The notes beneath the pieces are model-generated. The model worked only from the letters and a program-made list of their open reading frames with translations. It searched no databases and was not told the origin of the DNA. A stretch of DNA of 64,000 bases from positions 1-64,000 of the forward strand of contig CAZHCA010000007.1 in NCBI GenBank assembly GCA_964530825.1, in the 5' to 3' direction. Origin of the DNA: CAZHCA01 sp964530825. Lineage in GTDB: Bacteria; Bacteroidota; Bacteroidia; Chitinophagales; Saprospiraceae. The position numbers were made by a program, and so were the translations under genes. Of the stretch, positions 44,318-53,719 are shown in pieces (the first letter of the stretch is position 1; each line of letters starts with the position of its first letter).

Positions 44318-44728
44318 TTACCGCGAGCGGTAGTGAGTGGTCACCGTCAGCTTTTTATCCGGTTCGCCCTCAGCTATGGGCTGGGACAGGCGGTCCTGGT
44401 GACGGCGGGTGAAAGCTACCTTTTCCAGTAGCACGGGGTCGCTATCCTCTACGTGCAGTTCTTCGAACTGGCGCGGCAGGGGCTCGCTTTCCGAAAGCAT
44501 GGGCGCCGGTTGGCGATCGAAGAGCAGGGCAAATAACATGGCAATCACGGCTATCAGAGCAATAGCTGCTACCATGCCGAGGGAGCGATAACGCGGTTTC
44601 ATTTGGCGCCGGCGCCGGCGGGCGTCGAGGCGCCGCTCTAGCCGCCGCCAATTTTCGGGACTAGGATGCTGTTGAAGTTGGTCGCGTTGTTCGCGAAAGA
44701 GATCGTATAGATTTTTGGGTTGAGCCAT
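44318..44728 (-). CDS. Small single-pass membrane protein paired with an ECF sigma factor
   Basis: The 136-residue protein has an Arg-rich N-terminal part (LERRLDARRRRRQMK) before one membrane segment (about 50-70) and an extracytoplasmic tail of about 65 residues. It begins 2 bp after the sigma factor stop on the same strand. Position and layout suggest an anti-sigma factor or sensor partner, but no zinc anti-sigma or FecR motif is present. No other family resemblance was recognised. Confidence 0.72.
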   Translation of the reverse strand: MAQPKNLYDLFREQRDQLQQHPSPENWRRLERRLDARRRRRQMKPRYRSLGMVAAIALIAVIAMLFALLFDRQPAPMLSESEPLPRQFEELHVEDSDPVLLEKVAFTRRHQDRLSQPIAEGEPDKKLTVTTHYRSR

Positions 44729-44730
44729 GG

Positions 44731-45303
44731 CTATTGCTTTTTTGTTGGATACATTTCCAGCAAGCGCTCTTGCAGGCGCTTCTTGGCAAAGATTAATTGG
44801 GACTTAGAGGTGTTTATACTGATACCTAAGAGTTCGGCGATTTCACGGTGTTTGTAACCCTCCATTACGTAGAGGTTGAAAACCGTTCGGTAACCAGTGG
44901 GTAGCTCGTCAAGCAAATTGTATATTTCTTGGGCCGACAATTGGGCTACGATGGTTTCGTCCCTGGGAATTTCCAAGTCGTCGATGTCAACGGTGCGACG
45001 TAAAGCGTGGTTTTTGCGCAAAAACATGAGCGCTTCATTGATGACGATGCGCCGCATCCATCCTTCGAAACTGCCGTTGCCCCGGTACTTGTGGATGTTG
45101 GTGAAGATCTTGAAGAATCCCTCCAATAAAATATCTTCAGCATCTTCCCGGCCCGAAACATACCGTCGAACAACTCCGAATAGCGTTGGTGCGTATTGCT
45201 CGTAGAGCTTTTTCTGCGCTTCTGGTTCCTCGCGCTGGCATCGTGCTATGAGTTCAGCTTCCGTCACAGGTTGCAATTTCGCTATGTTCCAGGTCAGGGT
45301 CAC
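44731..45303 (-). CDS. ECF RNA polymerase sigma factor
   Basis: The 190-residue protein has region 2 (LYEQYAPTLFGVVRRYVSGREDAEDILLEG-type sequence at about 33-65, then GSFEGWMRRIVINEAL) and region 4 (about 125-180, YKHREIAELLGISINTSKSQL as helix-turn-helix). It belongs to the ECF group common in Bacteroidota. It is followed by the small membrane protein, the likely partner. Unlike the sigma factor at 16295 it has the usual base composition of the window. Confidence 0.92.
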   Translation of the reverse strand: MTLTWNIAKLQPVTEAELIARCQREEPEAQKKLYEQYAPTLFGVVRRYVSGREDAEDILLEGFFKIFTNIHKYRGNGSFEGWMRRIVINEALMFLRKNHALRRTVDIDDLEIPRDETIVAQLSAQEIYNLLDELPTGYRTVFNLYVMEGYKHREIAELLGISINTSKSQLIFAKKRLQERLLEMYPTKKQ

Positions 45304-45436
45304 GGGCTCGGTGGTAATTTTTTGATTTACGTCTTAATGATTAGATGCAAAATCCACACTTTTTGGCGGCTGCCCGAAACCACCCTTCCTTCTACCCTCA
45401 AAAATGGCTAATTTAGCGGACTTAAAAACCAGCGTC

Positions 45437-46696
45437 ATGATATTGAAGGAAAAGCACTACGAAATGAGTGGTGGGGTAGACCCCTTGCTGTTGATCGAAA
45501 AATACGATGCTCCGTTGTACGTGTATGATAGTCAGATTATGGAGTACCAATACCGCCGGTTGGAAGACGCTTTTCGGAAAGCGCCCCGGCTGCGTATCAA
45601 CTATGCCTGCAAGGCATTGACCAACATCAGCATTTTAAAATTATTTAAAGAATTGGGCGCCGGCCTCGATACGGTTTCCATCCAGGAAGTGCGCTTAGGG
45701 CTGCACGCCGGATTTGATCCGGCAGATATTATCTACACGCCCAATTGCGTAAGCATTGACGAAATCGCCAAGGCCGTTTCCCTGGGCGTGCGGATCAATA
45801 TTGACAATATTTCCATTCTGGAGCAATTCGGCCAACTGTTTCCCGATTATCCGGTTTGCGTGCGCATTAACCCACATATCATGGCGGGCTTGAATGCTAA
45901 AATTTCGGTTGGCCATATTGATTCCAAATTCGGCATTTCCTTTCATCAGATGCCCCTGGTACACCGCGTGATCGAAGCTACCGGATTGCAGGTGGAGGGG
46001 CTGCACATGCACACCGGGTCGGATATCCTCGACGCTGATGTCTTTTTGAACGGCGCCGAGATCCTTTTCAACCTGGCGAGCGATTTCGAAAACCTGGAGT
46101 ATCTCGACTTCGGTAGCGGCTTTAAGGTGCCGTACAAGATGGGCGATGCGGCTACCGATATCGAAGAGTTAGGGGATAAGATCTGCGGTCGGTTCCATGA
46201 CTTTTGCGCCGAGTACGGCCGTGACCTGACCCTTATATTCGAGCCCGGAAAGTTTCTGGTCAGCGAAGCCGGCTACTTCATGGCGCAGGTTAATGTGGTT
46301 AAGCAAACTACCTCAACGGTCTTTGCTGGCTTAGACTCCGGTCTCAACCACTTTATTCGGCCCATGTTTTACGATGCCTACCACGAAATCGTTAACCTGA
46401 GTAATCCGGTCGCCCGCCAGCGTTTTTACACCGTTGTCGGCTACATTTGCGAGACCGACACCTTTGGCATCAACCGTCGAATTTCCGAAATTCGAGAAGG
46501 CGATGTGCTCTGCTTTAAAAATGCGGGTGCCTACTGCTTCATGATGGCGTCGAATTACAATTCGCGCTATTTACCGGCCGAGGTGCTCGTACATGACGGT
46601 CGAGATTACCTGATCCGGAAGCGCGAAACATTTGACGACCTGTTGCGGAACCAGATCGAAGTGCCTGAGCTATTGCCCGCAGCCCTTAAAGGATAA
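45437..46696 (+). CDS. lysA: Diaminopimelate decarboxylase
   Basis: Starting at the ATG at 45437 gives 419 residues. The PLP lysine is Lys59 in NYACKALTN; HMHTGSDI, the glycine-rich phosphate-binding DFGSGFKVPY, FEPGKFLVSEAG and the inter-subunit CETDTFGIN motif all match alanine-racemase-fold decarboxylases. It converts meso-diaminopimelate to L-lysine. An ATG at 45404 would add 11 residues with no family match. valS follows 33 bp later. Confidence 0.93.
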   Translation: MILKEKHYEMSGGVDPLLLIEKYDAPLYVYDSQIMEYQYRRLEDAFRKAPRLRINYACKALTNISILKLFKELGAGLDTVSIQEVRLGLHAGFDPADIIYTPNCVSIDEIAKAVSLGVRINIDNISILEQFGQLFPDYPVCVRINPHIMAGLNAKISVGHIDSKFGISFHQMPLVHRVIEATGLQVEGLHMHTGSDILDADVFLNGAEILFNLASDFENLEYLDFGSGFKVPYKMGDAATDIEELGDKICGRFHDFCAEYGRDLTLIFEPGKFLVSEAGYFMAQVNVVKQTTSTVFAGLDSGLNHFIRPMFYDAYHEIVNLSNPVARQRFYTVVGYICETDTFGINRRISEIREGDVLCFKNAGAYCFMMASNYNSRYLPAEVLVHDGRDYLIRKRETFDDLLRNQIEVPELLPAALKG

Positions 46697-46729
46697 CCGA
46701 AAATTAGTGTTCACCCACATAGCTGTACT

Positions 46730-49456
46730 ATGAATCTTTCTAGCCGTTATCACCCCCAGGAGACGGAAGCCAAATGGTATCGTCACTGGATGGAGCAGAA
46801 TTACTTTCACTCCGAACCTGACGAGCGCGAGCCCTTTACCATTGTCATCCCGCCGCCTAATGTGACTGGAATGCTGCACATGGGGCATATGCTGAATAAC
46901 ACCATCCAGGATATTCTAATCCGCAAGGCCCGTCTCGACGGTAAAAACGCCTGCTGGGTGCCGGGTACCGACCACGCATCCATTGCCACCGAAGCCAAAG
47001 TGGTGAAAAAGTTGCGGGAGCTTGGTATTAAGAAAGGAGACCTGAGCCGGGAAGTATTCCTGGACTACGCTTTCGAATGGAAAGATGAGTATGGCGGTAT
47101 CATTCTCCAACAGCTTCAGCGCTTGGGTGCTTCCTGCGACTGGGAGCGTACGCGCTTCACTATGGAGCCCGCAATGTCGCGCGCGGTAATAAGGGTGTTT
47201 GTGGATCTCTACCGCAAAGGAAAACTCTACCGTGGTCTGCGCATGACCAACTGGGATCCTGAGGCCCAGACCGTGCTCTCGAACGAGGAGGTGATCTACC
47301 AGGATGAAAACTCCATCCTTTTCCACTTGCGCTATCCGCTCACCGACGATCCCGAGCGCCACATCATCATCGCTACCCAGCGCCCCGAGACCATTATGGC
47401 TGATACCGCCATCGCAGTCCATCCGGATGATGAACGCTACCGGGATCTGATCGGCAAAACGGCTAATATTCCTTTGATCGACCGCCCGGTACCGATCATT
47501 GCCGACAGCTACGTAGAACCGGAGTTCGGCTCGGGAGCCCTGAAGATCACGCCCGCGCACGACCCCAACGACTACGAAGTCGGGCAGCGGCACCAATTAG
47601 AGGTGATCGACATTCTCACGCCAGACGGTAGGCTCAACGAACAAGCCCAGATCTTAGTCGGTGAGGATCGTTTTGAGGCGCGAAAAAAAATTAAGAAGCT
47701 GCTCGAAGAAGGTGGATACCTGGTCGAACTCGAACAATACCGCACCAGCATCGGTCACTCGGAGCGCACCAACGCCGTAGTCGAGCCCCGGTTGACCGAA
47801 CAGTGGTTTGTGGATATGAAAGACTTCGCTAAGACGGCCTTGCAAGCTGTGGAAAGCGGTGAGGTGCAGTTTTTCCCCCAACATTTCTGGAATATGTACT
47901 ACAGCTGGCTCAACGAAGAAAACGTGCGTGACTGGTGCATCTCCCGCCAGTTGTGGTGGGGGCAGCGCATTCCGGCCTGGTACTACGGGGATCAAGTCTT
48001 TGTAGCGGAGACCGAAGCCGAGGCGCTAGCCCAAGCTCGGGAAAAGACTGAAAACCCTGACCTTCAAATCAGCGATCTGAAGCAGGACGAAGACGTAGTC
48101 GATACCTGGTTCTCGTCTTGGTTGTGGCCGATAAGTGTATTTGACGGGTTTGAGACGCAGGAGGAATTGGCTTACTATTACCCGACCAACGTGCTGGTTA
48201 CCGGGTGGGACATCATGTTTTTATGGGTCGCCCGCATGATCATTTCCGGATACGAATACGCCACCGAATTACTGGGCCAGGAGCATACCTCGACCTACGG
48301 TCGACAACCCTTCCGGAGCGTCTACTTCACAGGTATGGTACGCGACAATAAGCGCCGCAAGATGTCTAAATCACTGGGGAACTCCCCCGATGCAATTACC
48401 CTGATCGATACTTACGGTGCCGATGGCGTACGCTTTGGTATGTTGTCCTCGGCAGCAGCCGGTAATGATATTGTCTTCGATGCTCCCTTCGATCCGGAAA
48501 CCAATACCGTCCTCAATCAGAGTAAGTTATGTGAGCAAGGCCGCAATTTTTGCAATAAAATGTGGAACGCCCTACGTCTGATTAAGGGGTGGCCCGTAAG
48601 CCAGGAACCGGCTTCGGGTGCAGCTGCTGCGATCAACGACATGGCGGCCACCTGGATGGAACAGCGCGTACGCCAGGCAGTGGCGCAGCTCGAGCAGCTT
48701 TTCGAAGACTTCCGCCTTTCGGATGCCCTGATGGCTACCTACAAGTTGATTTGGGACGACTTCTGCTCGTGGTACCTCGAGATGATTAAGCCCGAATACG
48801 GAGGATCGATTGACCGGATCACCCTTAACCGGACGCTGGATATCTTCGAACAACTGATGACCATCCTGCATCCCTTTATGCCGTTTGTTACCGAAGAAAT
48901 CTGGCATCAACTACGCGACCGGCTTCAGGGTGAGGATTGCATCGTGAGTGCTTATCCCAAGCCGGCCGAATACGACGAGGCTTTTATCCGGAAGGTAGAA
49001 CAGGCAAAAACGGTCGTTTCCAACATTCGCGACACCCGCAACGCGAATGGGATTAAGCAAAAAGATTTACTCGAAGTTTTTGCCCAAAAAAATGAGCGTA
49101 CCGGGGCGCTGCTTTCCGTACCGGGTATTCATCCGATGATTATCAAGATGGCCAATCTGGATTCGCTGGAGCTCGCCGTAGCAGAACCCGGCAATGCGGT
49201 TTCTTTCTTGGCCGGTACCGAGAAATTCTACGTGGTGCTCAACCAGCAGATTGATGTAGAGGAGGAGCGCAAGCGATTAGAGAAAGACCTGCAATATTAT
49301 CAGGGCTTTGTCCAGTCGGTTGAGAAAAAGCTTAGTAACGAGCGATTCGTGAACAACGCCCCGGAAGCTGTGGTTGCCAAGGAACGACAGAAGCTGGCCG
49401 ATGGCCAACTGAAAATAAGGAGTCTGGAAGAAGATTTGGCGAAGCTGTCCAGTTGA
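46730..49456 (+). CDS. valS: Valine-tRNA ligase
   Basis: The 908-residue class I synthetase has the HIGH motif as HMGH (50-53) in PPPNVTGMLHMGH, the editing domain (ATQRPETIMADTAIAVHP), KMSKS at 544-548, and a C-terminal coiled coil (IDVEEERKRLEKDLQ onward) that binds tRNA. It charges tRNA-Val and hydrolyses mischarged Thr-tRNA. No T-box leader fits in the 33-bp gap after lysA, so it is probably read through from lysA. Confidence 0.97.
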   Translation: MNLSSRYHPQETEAKWYRHWMEQNYFHSEPDEREPFTIVIPPPNVTGMLHMGHMLNNTIQDILIRKARLDGKNACWVPGTDHASIATEAKVVKKLRELGIKKGDLSREVFLDYAFEWKDEYGGIILQQLQRLGASCDWERTRFTMEPAMSRAVIRVFVDLYRKGKLYRGLRMTNWDPEAQTVLSNEEVIYQDENSILFHLRYPLTDDPERHIIIATQRPETIMADTAIAVHPDDERYRDLIGKTANIPLIDRPVPIIADSYVEPEFGSGALKITPAHDPNDYEVGQRHQLEVIDILTPDGRLNEQAQILVGEDRFEARKKIKKLLEEGGYLVELEQYRTSIGHSERTNAVVEPRLTEQWFVDMKDFAKTALQAVESGEVQFFPQHFWNMYYSWLNEENVRDWCISRQLWWGQRIPAWYYGDQVFVAETEAEALAQAREKTENPDLQISDLKQDEDVVDTWFSSWLWPISVFDGFETQEELAYYYPTNVLVTGWDIMFLWVARMIISGYEYATELLGQEHTSTYGRQPFRSVYFTGMVRDNKRRKMSKSLGNSPDAITLIDTYGADGVRFGMLSSAAAGNDIVFDAPFDPETNTVLNQSKLCEQGRNFCNKMWNALRLIKGWPVSQEPASGAAAAINDMAATWMEQRVRQAVAQLEQLFEDFRLSDALMATYKLIWDDFCSWYLEMIKPEYGGSIDRITLNRTLDIFEQLMTILHPFMPFVTEEIWHQLRDRLQGEDCIVSAYPKPAEYDEAFIRKVEQAKTVVSNIRDTRNANGIKQKDLLEVFAQKNERTGALLSVPGIHPMIIKMANLDSLELAVAEPGNAVSFLAGTEKFYVVLNQQIDVEEERKRLEKDLQYYQGFVQSVEKKLSNERFVNNAPEAVVAKERQKLADGQLKIRSLEEDLAKLSS

Positions 49457-49484
49457 TAATCGATTCGCTACAAAAAGAGATACC

Positions 49485-50441
49485 ATGAAGACATTGACCT
49501 TTTCCAATGGCGATCAAATGCCCATTATCGGTTTGGGTACCTGGAAATCAAAGCCCGGCGAAGTACATCAGGCTGTGGCAGAAGCTATACAAGCCGGCTA
49601 TCGCCACATCGACTGTGCGCCAATTTACGGCAACGAAAAAGAAGTAGGCGCCGGCATCCGCGAGGTGATCAACAAGGGCATCGTTAAACGCGAAAAGCTA
49701 TGGGTGACTTCCAAACTGTGGAACACCCACCACCGGGAGGAGGATGTACAGCCGGCTATTGACAAAACCCTCCAGGATTTAGGTCTTGATTACCTGGATC
49801 TCTACTTGGTACATTGGCCGGTACCTATGAAAAAAGATATGGGCTTTCCGCCGAAGGCAAATGATTTTTACTCGCTGGAGGAAGTGCCCATTGCGGAAAC
49901 GTGGCGGGGAATGGAGCAAGTGCACCGCAACGGATTAGCGCGCCATATTGGGGTGTCTAACTTTATGCCGCAAAAGATCAGCTCGCTGCTGCAGCACTGC
50001 ACCGTACGGCCGGAAATGAACCAGGTCGAACTGCACCCCTACCTCCAGCAAAACGATCTGATCGCTTACTGTAAGGGTGAAAACATCCAAATTACTGCTT
50101 ACTCGCCCCTGGGAAGTAAAGACCGCTCCTCGGCCCTGAAGCGCGATAACGAGCCGTCCCTGCTTGAAGACCCTACGATCGAAGAAATTGCTCAAGCCAA
50201 AGACTGTACGCCCGCGCAGGTGCTCATCAGCTGGGCAGTACACCGCGGCACGGCGGTTATTCCGAAGTCAGTAAATCCGGAGCGTATCCGGCAAAACCTG
50301 GCCTCGAAAGAGGTCGAATTGGATGCTGGTGATATGGAAAAAATTACTGATCTCGACCGCCATTTTCGCTACGTCGACGGCGGCATCTGGGCACCAGAAG
50401 GCGGGCCATTTACGGTGGAGTGGCTGTGGGAAACGGTATGA
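49485..50441 (+). CDS. Aldo/keto reductase
   Basis: The 318-residue (beta/alpha)8 reductase has the catalytic tetrad Asp43, Tyr48 (DCAPIYGNEKE), Lys77 (VTSKLWN) and His110 (LYLVHWP), and the NADPH motif IPKSVNPERI. The length and loops resemble the AKR1/aldose-reductase group, acting on aldehydes or sugars with NADPH. It lies 28 bp after valS, but its function is unlikely to be linked to it. Confidence 0.93.
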   Translation: MKTLTFSNGDQMPIIGLGTWKSKPGEVHQAVAEAIQAGYRHIDCAPIYGNEKEVGAGIREVINKGIVKREKLWVTSKLWNTHHREEDVQPAIDKTLQDLGLDYLDLYLVHWPVPMKKDMGFPPKANDFYSLEEVPIAETWRGMEQVHRNGLARHIGVSNFMPQKISSLLQHCTVRPEMNQVELHPYLQQNDLIAYCKGENIQITAYSPLGSKDRSSALKRDNEPSLLEDPTIEEIAQAKDCTPAQVLISWAVHRGTAVIPKSVNPERIRQNLASKEVELDAGDMEKITDLDRHFRYVDGGIWAPEGGPFTVEWLWETV

Positions 50442-50524
50442 GTGTAGGCAAAAAATACCATGGCTGGAGTACGTAATGGCTGCAGCGCGGAAATCGTCCC
50501 AACTAGTTTACGCAATTTCAAAGG

Positions 50525-50570
50525 TTAAGCGGCAGATTGATCACCTTACCGTAATCAATCTGCCGCTTAA
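50525..50570. terminator. Strong 17-bp hairpin between convergent genes
   Basis: 50525-50541 and 50554-50570 are perfect reverse complements with a 12-nt loop. It lies between the aldo/keto reductase (ends 50441) and the T9SS cargo gene (ends 50612 on the other strand). There is no long T-run on either side, so it may be a terminator or an mRNA end-stabilising element. Confidence 0.6.
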
Positions 50571-50611
50571 GCTATTGAGGGATGTTCCATAGACTGTTTA
50601 TTACCCATCCG

Positions 50612-52489
50612 TTACGGATGCTGCACCACTACCGGAAGGCTACGCCCGCCGTTTTCGGTTCGCAAGTGTAATAAATAATGTCCATTTGCCAGGGCAGCAG
50701 TGTTTAGGTTAAGTTGCTGGCTATCGACACCTTCCACGTCCACTTCACGAATTATTCTACCCAGATGATCGAACAGCAGGAGCCGTCCCTGCTGCGGAGC
50801 GATATCTAACTGGATATTGACCAGGATATGATCGTCGGCTGGGTTGGGGGTTACCTGGAGTGCCGATTCCGGTAACTGCTGATTACGAGTAGAAGTCGGT
50901 AGCGGATCGCTTAGGAATAGCTCCACGCGGGGAACAATATCAAATCCAAAACCAAACAAGTTGAATTCGGGATTCGCTTCTTCACCGACCGAAATCGCCG
51001 AGGCGTAGACTGGTCGTTCATCCGTCAGAGTGGACAAGAAAGCAGGTTCGTAATTGAAAAGCTGAGATGCCAACATGCTCATCTGGTCGATATCATTGTC
51101 GGGAAAAAATGCGATGGCAGCGATGTAGTACCGGTCATCCGTTAAAGCTACGCTGTCATTATCGACATCGACCGGCAGCCGAATCAATTGCTCATTTTCT
51201 GTGCCATCAAAGGTATACACATTGAATGCGATCGGGGCGCCACCGTACTCGTCCGGATTAGCGGCAAAGTCGCCATTGGCATCACCTTCCCATTCGTAGA
51301 GAAAAGTCGTTACGGCAACACCGGCCAGCTCATCGGCATTGGTGATCTCAAAGCCGATTTCTTTTGCAAAGTAGCCTTCCCCGTTCGGCACGTAGAACAC
51401 ATTGCCGTAGGTATATGCATTATCGTCTTGGGGAGAGATACCATTCAAATCGTAGACGGTCGCTTTCGTGAATTGATTATCCGTCACGGCGAAGGGAAAG
51501 GTGCGGATGTTGTCTTCCGGGTTGCCATCTTCGTCTACTGTCTGAACAACATAGTTGCCGATGTAGTTATCGGCGACCGGCTCGGGTGTAAATGGTGACA
51601 GGATGAGATCGAATGCCGTAGAATCCGATTCAATTGCAGGTACGGTTGTGCTGTCTTCGAATACCGTTTCACTGGCAGCATTGAAAATGACTTGTCTCAG
51701 CTGAGCGGTATTTTGCGTCATGGACCCTGCGTTCTCCACGTCGGCCAGGAAAAAAATCGGTGATACCTGCGACCGTGGTGTCGCCGCATTGCGCGGGATG
51801 GCAAAGAAATCGGTAATACGAAGGTCGGTAGCCGGACGCGGATCGCCGGAAAATACGGCAACATCATCGATTTGCCAGCTGTAAGCGCACCCAATCTGGC
51901 TTTGAGGTCCGGTGCTTTCATCGGAGAGGAATTGAAAGGCGAAATAAACGGTCGTTTCCTCTTCGATGTTTTCGGTCAGGTCGAGCGTAATCCTAAAGGG
52001 ATTGATTTCTGCCGAACCTCCGCTGAACTGATTGTCATCTAGGTCGGGAAACACCTCAATAGCATCCCAACTGTCGAGATCATTCAGGTCGGATCCGATG
52101 CGAACCATCGGCATGTCAAAAAATTTGCGGTAGAAGGTTTCGAATTGGAAGAAGAAGCTTTCGAAGTCTGTAACATCGATCGGGGGCGAAATGATCCAGG
52201 CATCCTGGCCGGTCCCGATGTCACAGTACAGATCTGAGTCGAAAATGATCCAGCCGTTATTATTGGTGGTAGAGGCTAGGGGGGCAACCGCAAATTGACC
52301 CTGTGGGCCGGCAGTGGTATAGCTCCAAACCGAAACATTGGGATTATCGGCCAGGCGGGTGACAACGGTCCAGTCGTCGGGGATGCCATTGGCAAAATCT
52401 TCCTGGAAGGCGGGGTCCTGAGCGCTTAACCATAGGGCGGTGATGCCAAAAACCAGCAGAAGCAAAAAGCGATGGGTAAAAAAGTGCAT
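50612..52489 (-). CDS. Secreted T9SS cargo protein with type A sorting domain
   Basis: The 625-residue protein has a signal peptide (about 1-23) and an N-terminal jelly-roll-like region of choice-of-anchor type (FQEDFANGIPDDWTV, WIISPPIDV, about 28-215). A middle part is rich in Asp/Asn, and the C-terminal domain of about 75 residues (LQVTPNPADDHILVNI to ANGHYLLHLRTENG) is the type IX secretion type A sorting domain. It should be exported and attached at, or released from, the cell surface. No catalytic motif is visible; it may bind glycans or proteins. Confidence 0.87.
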   Translation of the reverse strand: MHFFTHRFLLLLVFGITALWLSAQDPAFQEDFANGIPDDWTVVTRLADNPNVSVWSYTTAGPQGQFAVAPLASTTNNNGWIIFDSDLYCDIGTGQDAWIISPPIDVTDFESFFFQFETFYRKFFDMPMVRIGSDLNDLDSWDAIEVFPDLDDNQFSGGSAEINPFRITLDLTENIEEETTVYFAFQFLSDESTGPQSQIGCAYSWQIDDVAVFSGDPRPATDLRITDFFAIPRNAATPRSQVSPIFFLADVENAGSMTQNTAQLRQVIFNAASETVFEDSTTVPAIESDSTAFDLILSPFTPEPVADNYIGNYVVQTVDEDGNPEDNIRTFPFAVTDNQFTKATVYDLNGISPQDDNAYTYGNVFYVPNGEGYFAKEIGFEITNADELAGVAVTTFLYEWEGDANGDFAANPDEYGGAPIAFNVYTFDGTENEQLIRLPVDVDNDSVALTDDRYYIAAIAFFPDNDIDQMSMLASQLFNYEPAFLSTLTDERPVYASAISVGEEANPEFNLFGFGFDIVPRVELFLSDPLPTSTRNQQLPESALQVTPNPADDHILVNIQLDIAPQQGRLLLFDHLGRIIREVDVEGVDSQQLNLNTAALANGHYLLHLRTENGGRSLPVVVQHP

Positions 52490-52648
52490 AAGCAGTGTTT
52501 AATTTGAAATAAGTTAAATTACCGGGCAGCGGAGCGGGTTTACTTTGGCCGGTTGATGACTCTCTTTTAATTTCGGCAGCTAAGCTCGGAAAAAAATGCT
52601 CTGCTTGCCGCAATAATTTTGTCCTCCTATAGACAGACCAACGATCGA

Positions 52649-53716
52649 TCAGTTTTGTGTACTCCGCTCCTGGTATTGCGTTTCGTAATATTGTTGATAA
52701 ACCCCTGAAGTTACGTGCTCCAACCATGCCGTGTTGTGGAGATACCATACGGCAGTACGGCGTAAGCCTTCAGCTGGGGCCACGGAGGGCTCCCAACCCA
52801 GGGTCGCTTTGATTTTGGAGGCATCAATAGCGTATCGCCGATCGTGCCCGGGCCGGTCCTTGACAAAAGTGATGAGCTTCCGTGAGAAGCCCTTTGGCCT
52901 TTCGAGCAGCTCATCCATGATATCGCATAGTCGTTCTACGAGGGTCAGGTTTTTCCATTCGTTATTGCCGCCAATGTTATAGGTTTCGGCGATTTCTCCC
53001 TGGTGAAAAATAAGATCGATGGCCTCGGCGTGGTCTCCTACCCAGAGCCAGTCGCGCGTATTTTGCCCGTCACCGTATACGGGAAGGGGCTTTTGTTGCT
53101 TGATGTTGTTAATCATCAATGGGATGAGCTTCTCGGGGAACTGGTAAGGACCGTAATTGTTAGAGCAGTTGGAGATGAGGGTGGGCAATTGAAACGTATG
53201 CTGGTAAGCGCGTACCAGATGGTCGCTGCTGGCCTTAGACGCTGAATAGGGCGATCGCGGGTCGTAGGGCGTCTGCTCGGTAAACAGCCCCGTTTCCCCT
53301 AGGCTGCCGTACACCTCATCGGTTGAGATGTGGTAAAAGACACGGAACCGGCCTTCGTCGTAGGCACGGCGGGCCACATTGAGCAGATTCACCGTACCCA
53401 TAATGTTGGTCTCGATGAAAGCCGTTGGGTTCAGGATAGAACGGTCAACGTGAGACTCAGCGGCCAAATGGATAATGCTATCAATCTGGAAGGCTTCGAA
53501 TGCAGCTTGAATATTCTCCACGCTCCGGATATCGCCTTTGAAAAACTGATAATTAGCAGCCGATTCTACGTCCTGAAGATTTTCTAAGTTGCCTGCATAG
53601 GTAAGGGCATCGAAATTAACGATCGTGTAATTTGGATAACGGTGAACCAAGCGACGCACTAAATGGGAACCGATAAATCCGGCGCCGCCGGTAACGAGGA
53701 TATGCCTTTGGGCCAT
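52649..53716 (-). CDS. rfbB: dTDP-glucose 4,6-dehydratase
   Basis: The 355-residue short-chain dehydrogenase-type enzyme has the NAD motif VTGGAGFIGSHL, HISTDEVYGSLG and the catalytic YSASKASSDH, all typical of RfbB/RmlB. It makes dTDP-4-keto-6-deoxyglucose, the precursor of rhamnose and other deoxysugars for surface glycans. It follows the UXS gene by 3 bp. The other rml genes are not in this window. Confidence 0.94.
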   Translation of the reverse strand: MAQRHILVTGGAGFIGSHLVRRLVHRYPNYTIVNFDALTYAGNLENLQDVESAANYQFFKGDIRSVENIQAAFEAFQIDSIIHLAAESHVDRSILNPTAFIETNIMGTVNLLNVARRAYDEGRFRVFYHISTDEVYGSLGETGLFTEQTPYDPRSPYSASKASSDHLVRAYQHTFQLPTLISNCSNNYGPYQFPEKLIPLMINNIKQQKPLPVYGDGQNTRDWLWVGDHAEAIDLIFHQGEIAETYNIGGNNEWKNLTLVERLCDIMDELLERPKGFSRKLITFVKDRPGHDRRYAIDASKIKATLGWEPSVAPAEGLRRTAVWYLHNTAWLEHVTSGVYQQYYETQYQERSTQN

Positions 53717-53719
53717 GGG

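Noticed and set aside
46697..46729. T-box leader for valS
   Set aside because: The gap is only 33 bp, too short for a T-box, and Bacteroidota are not known for using them.
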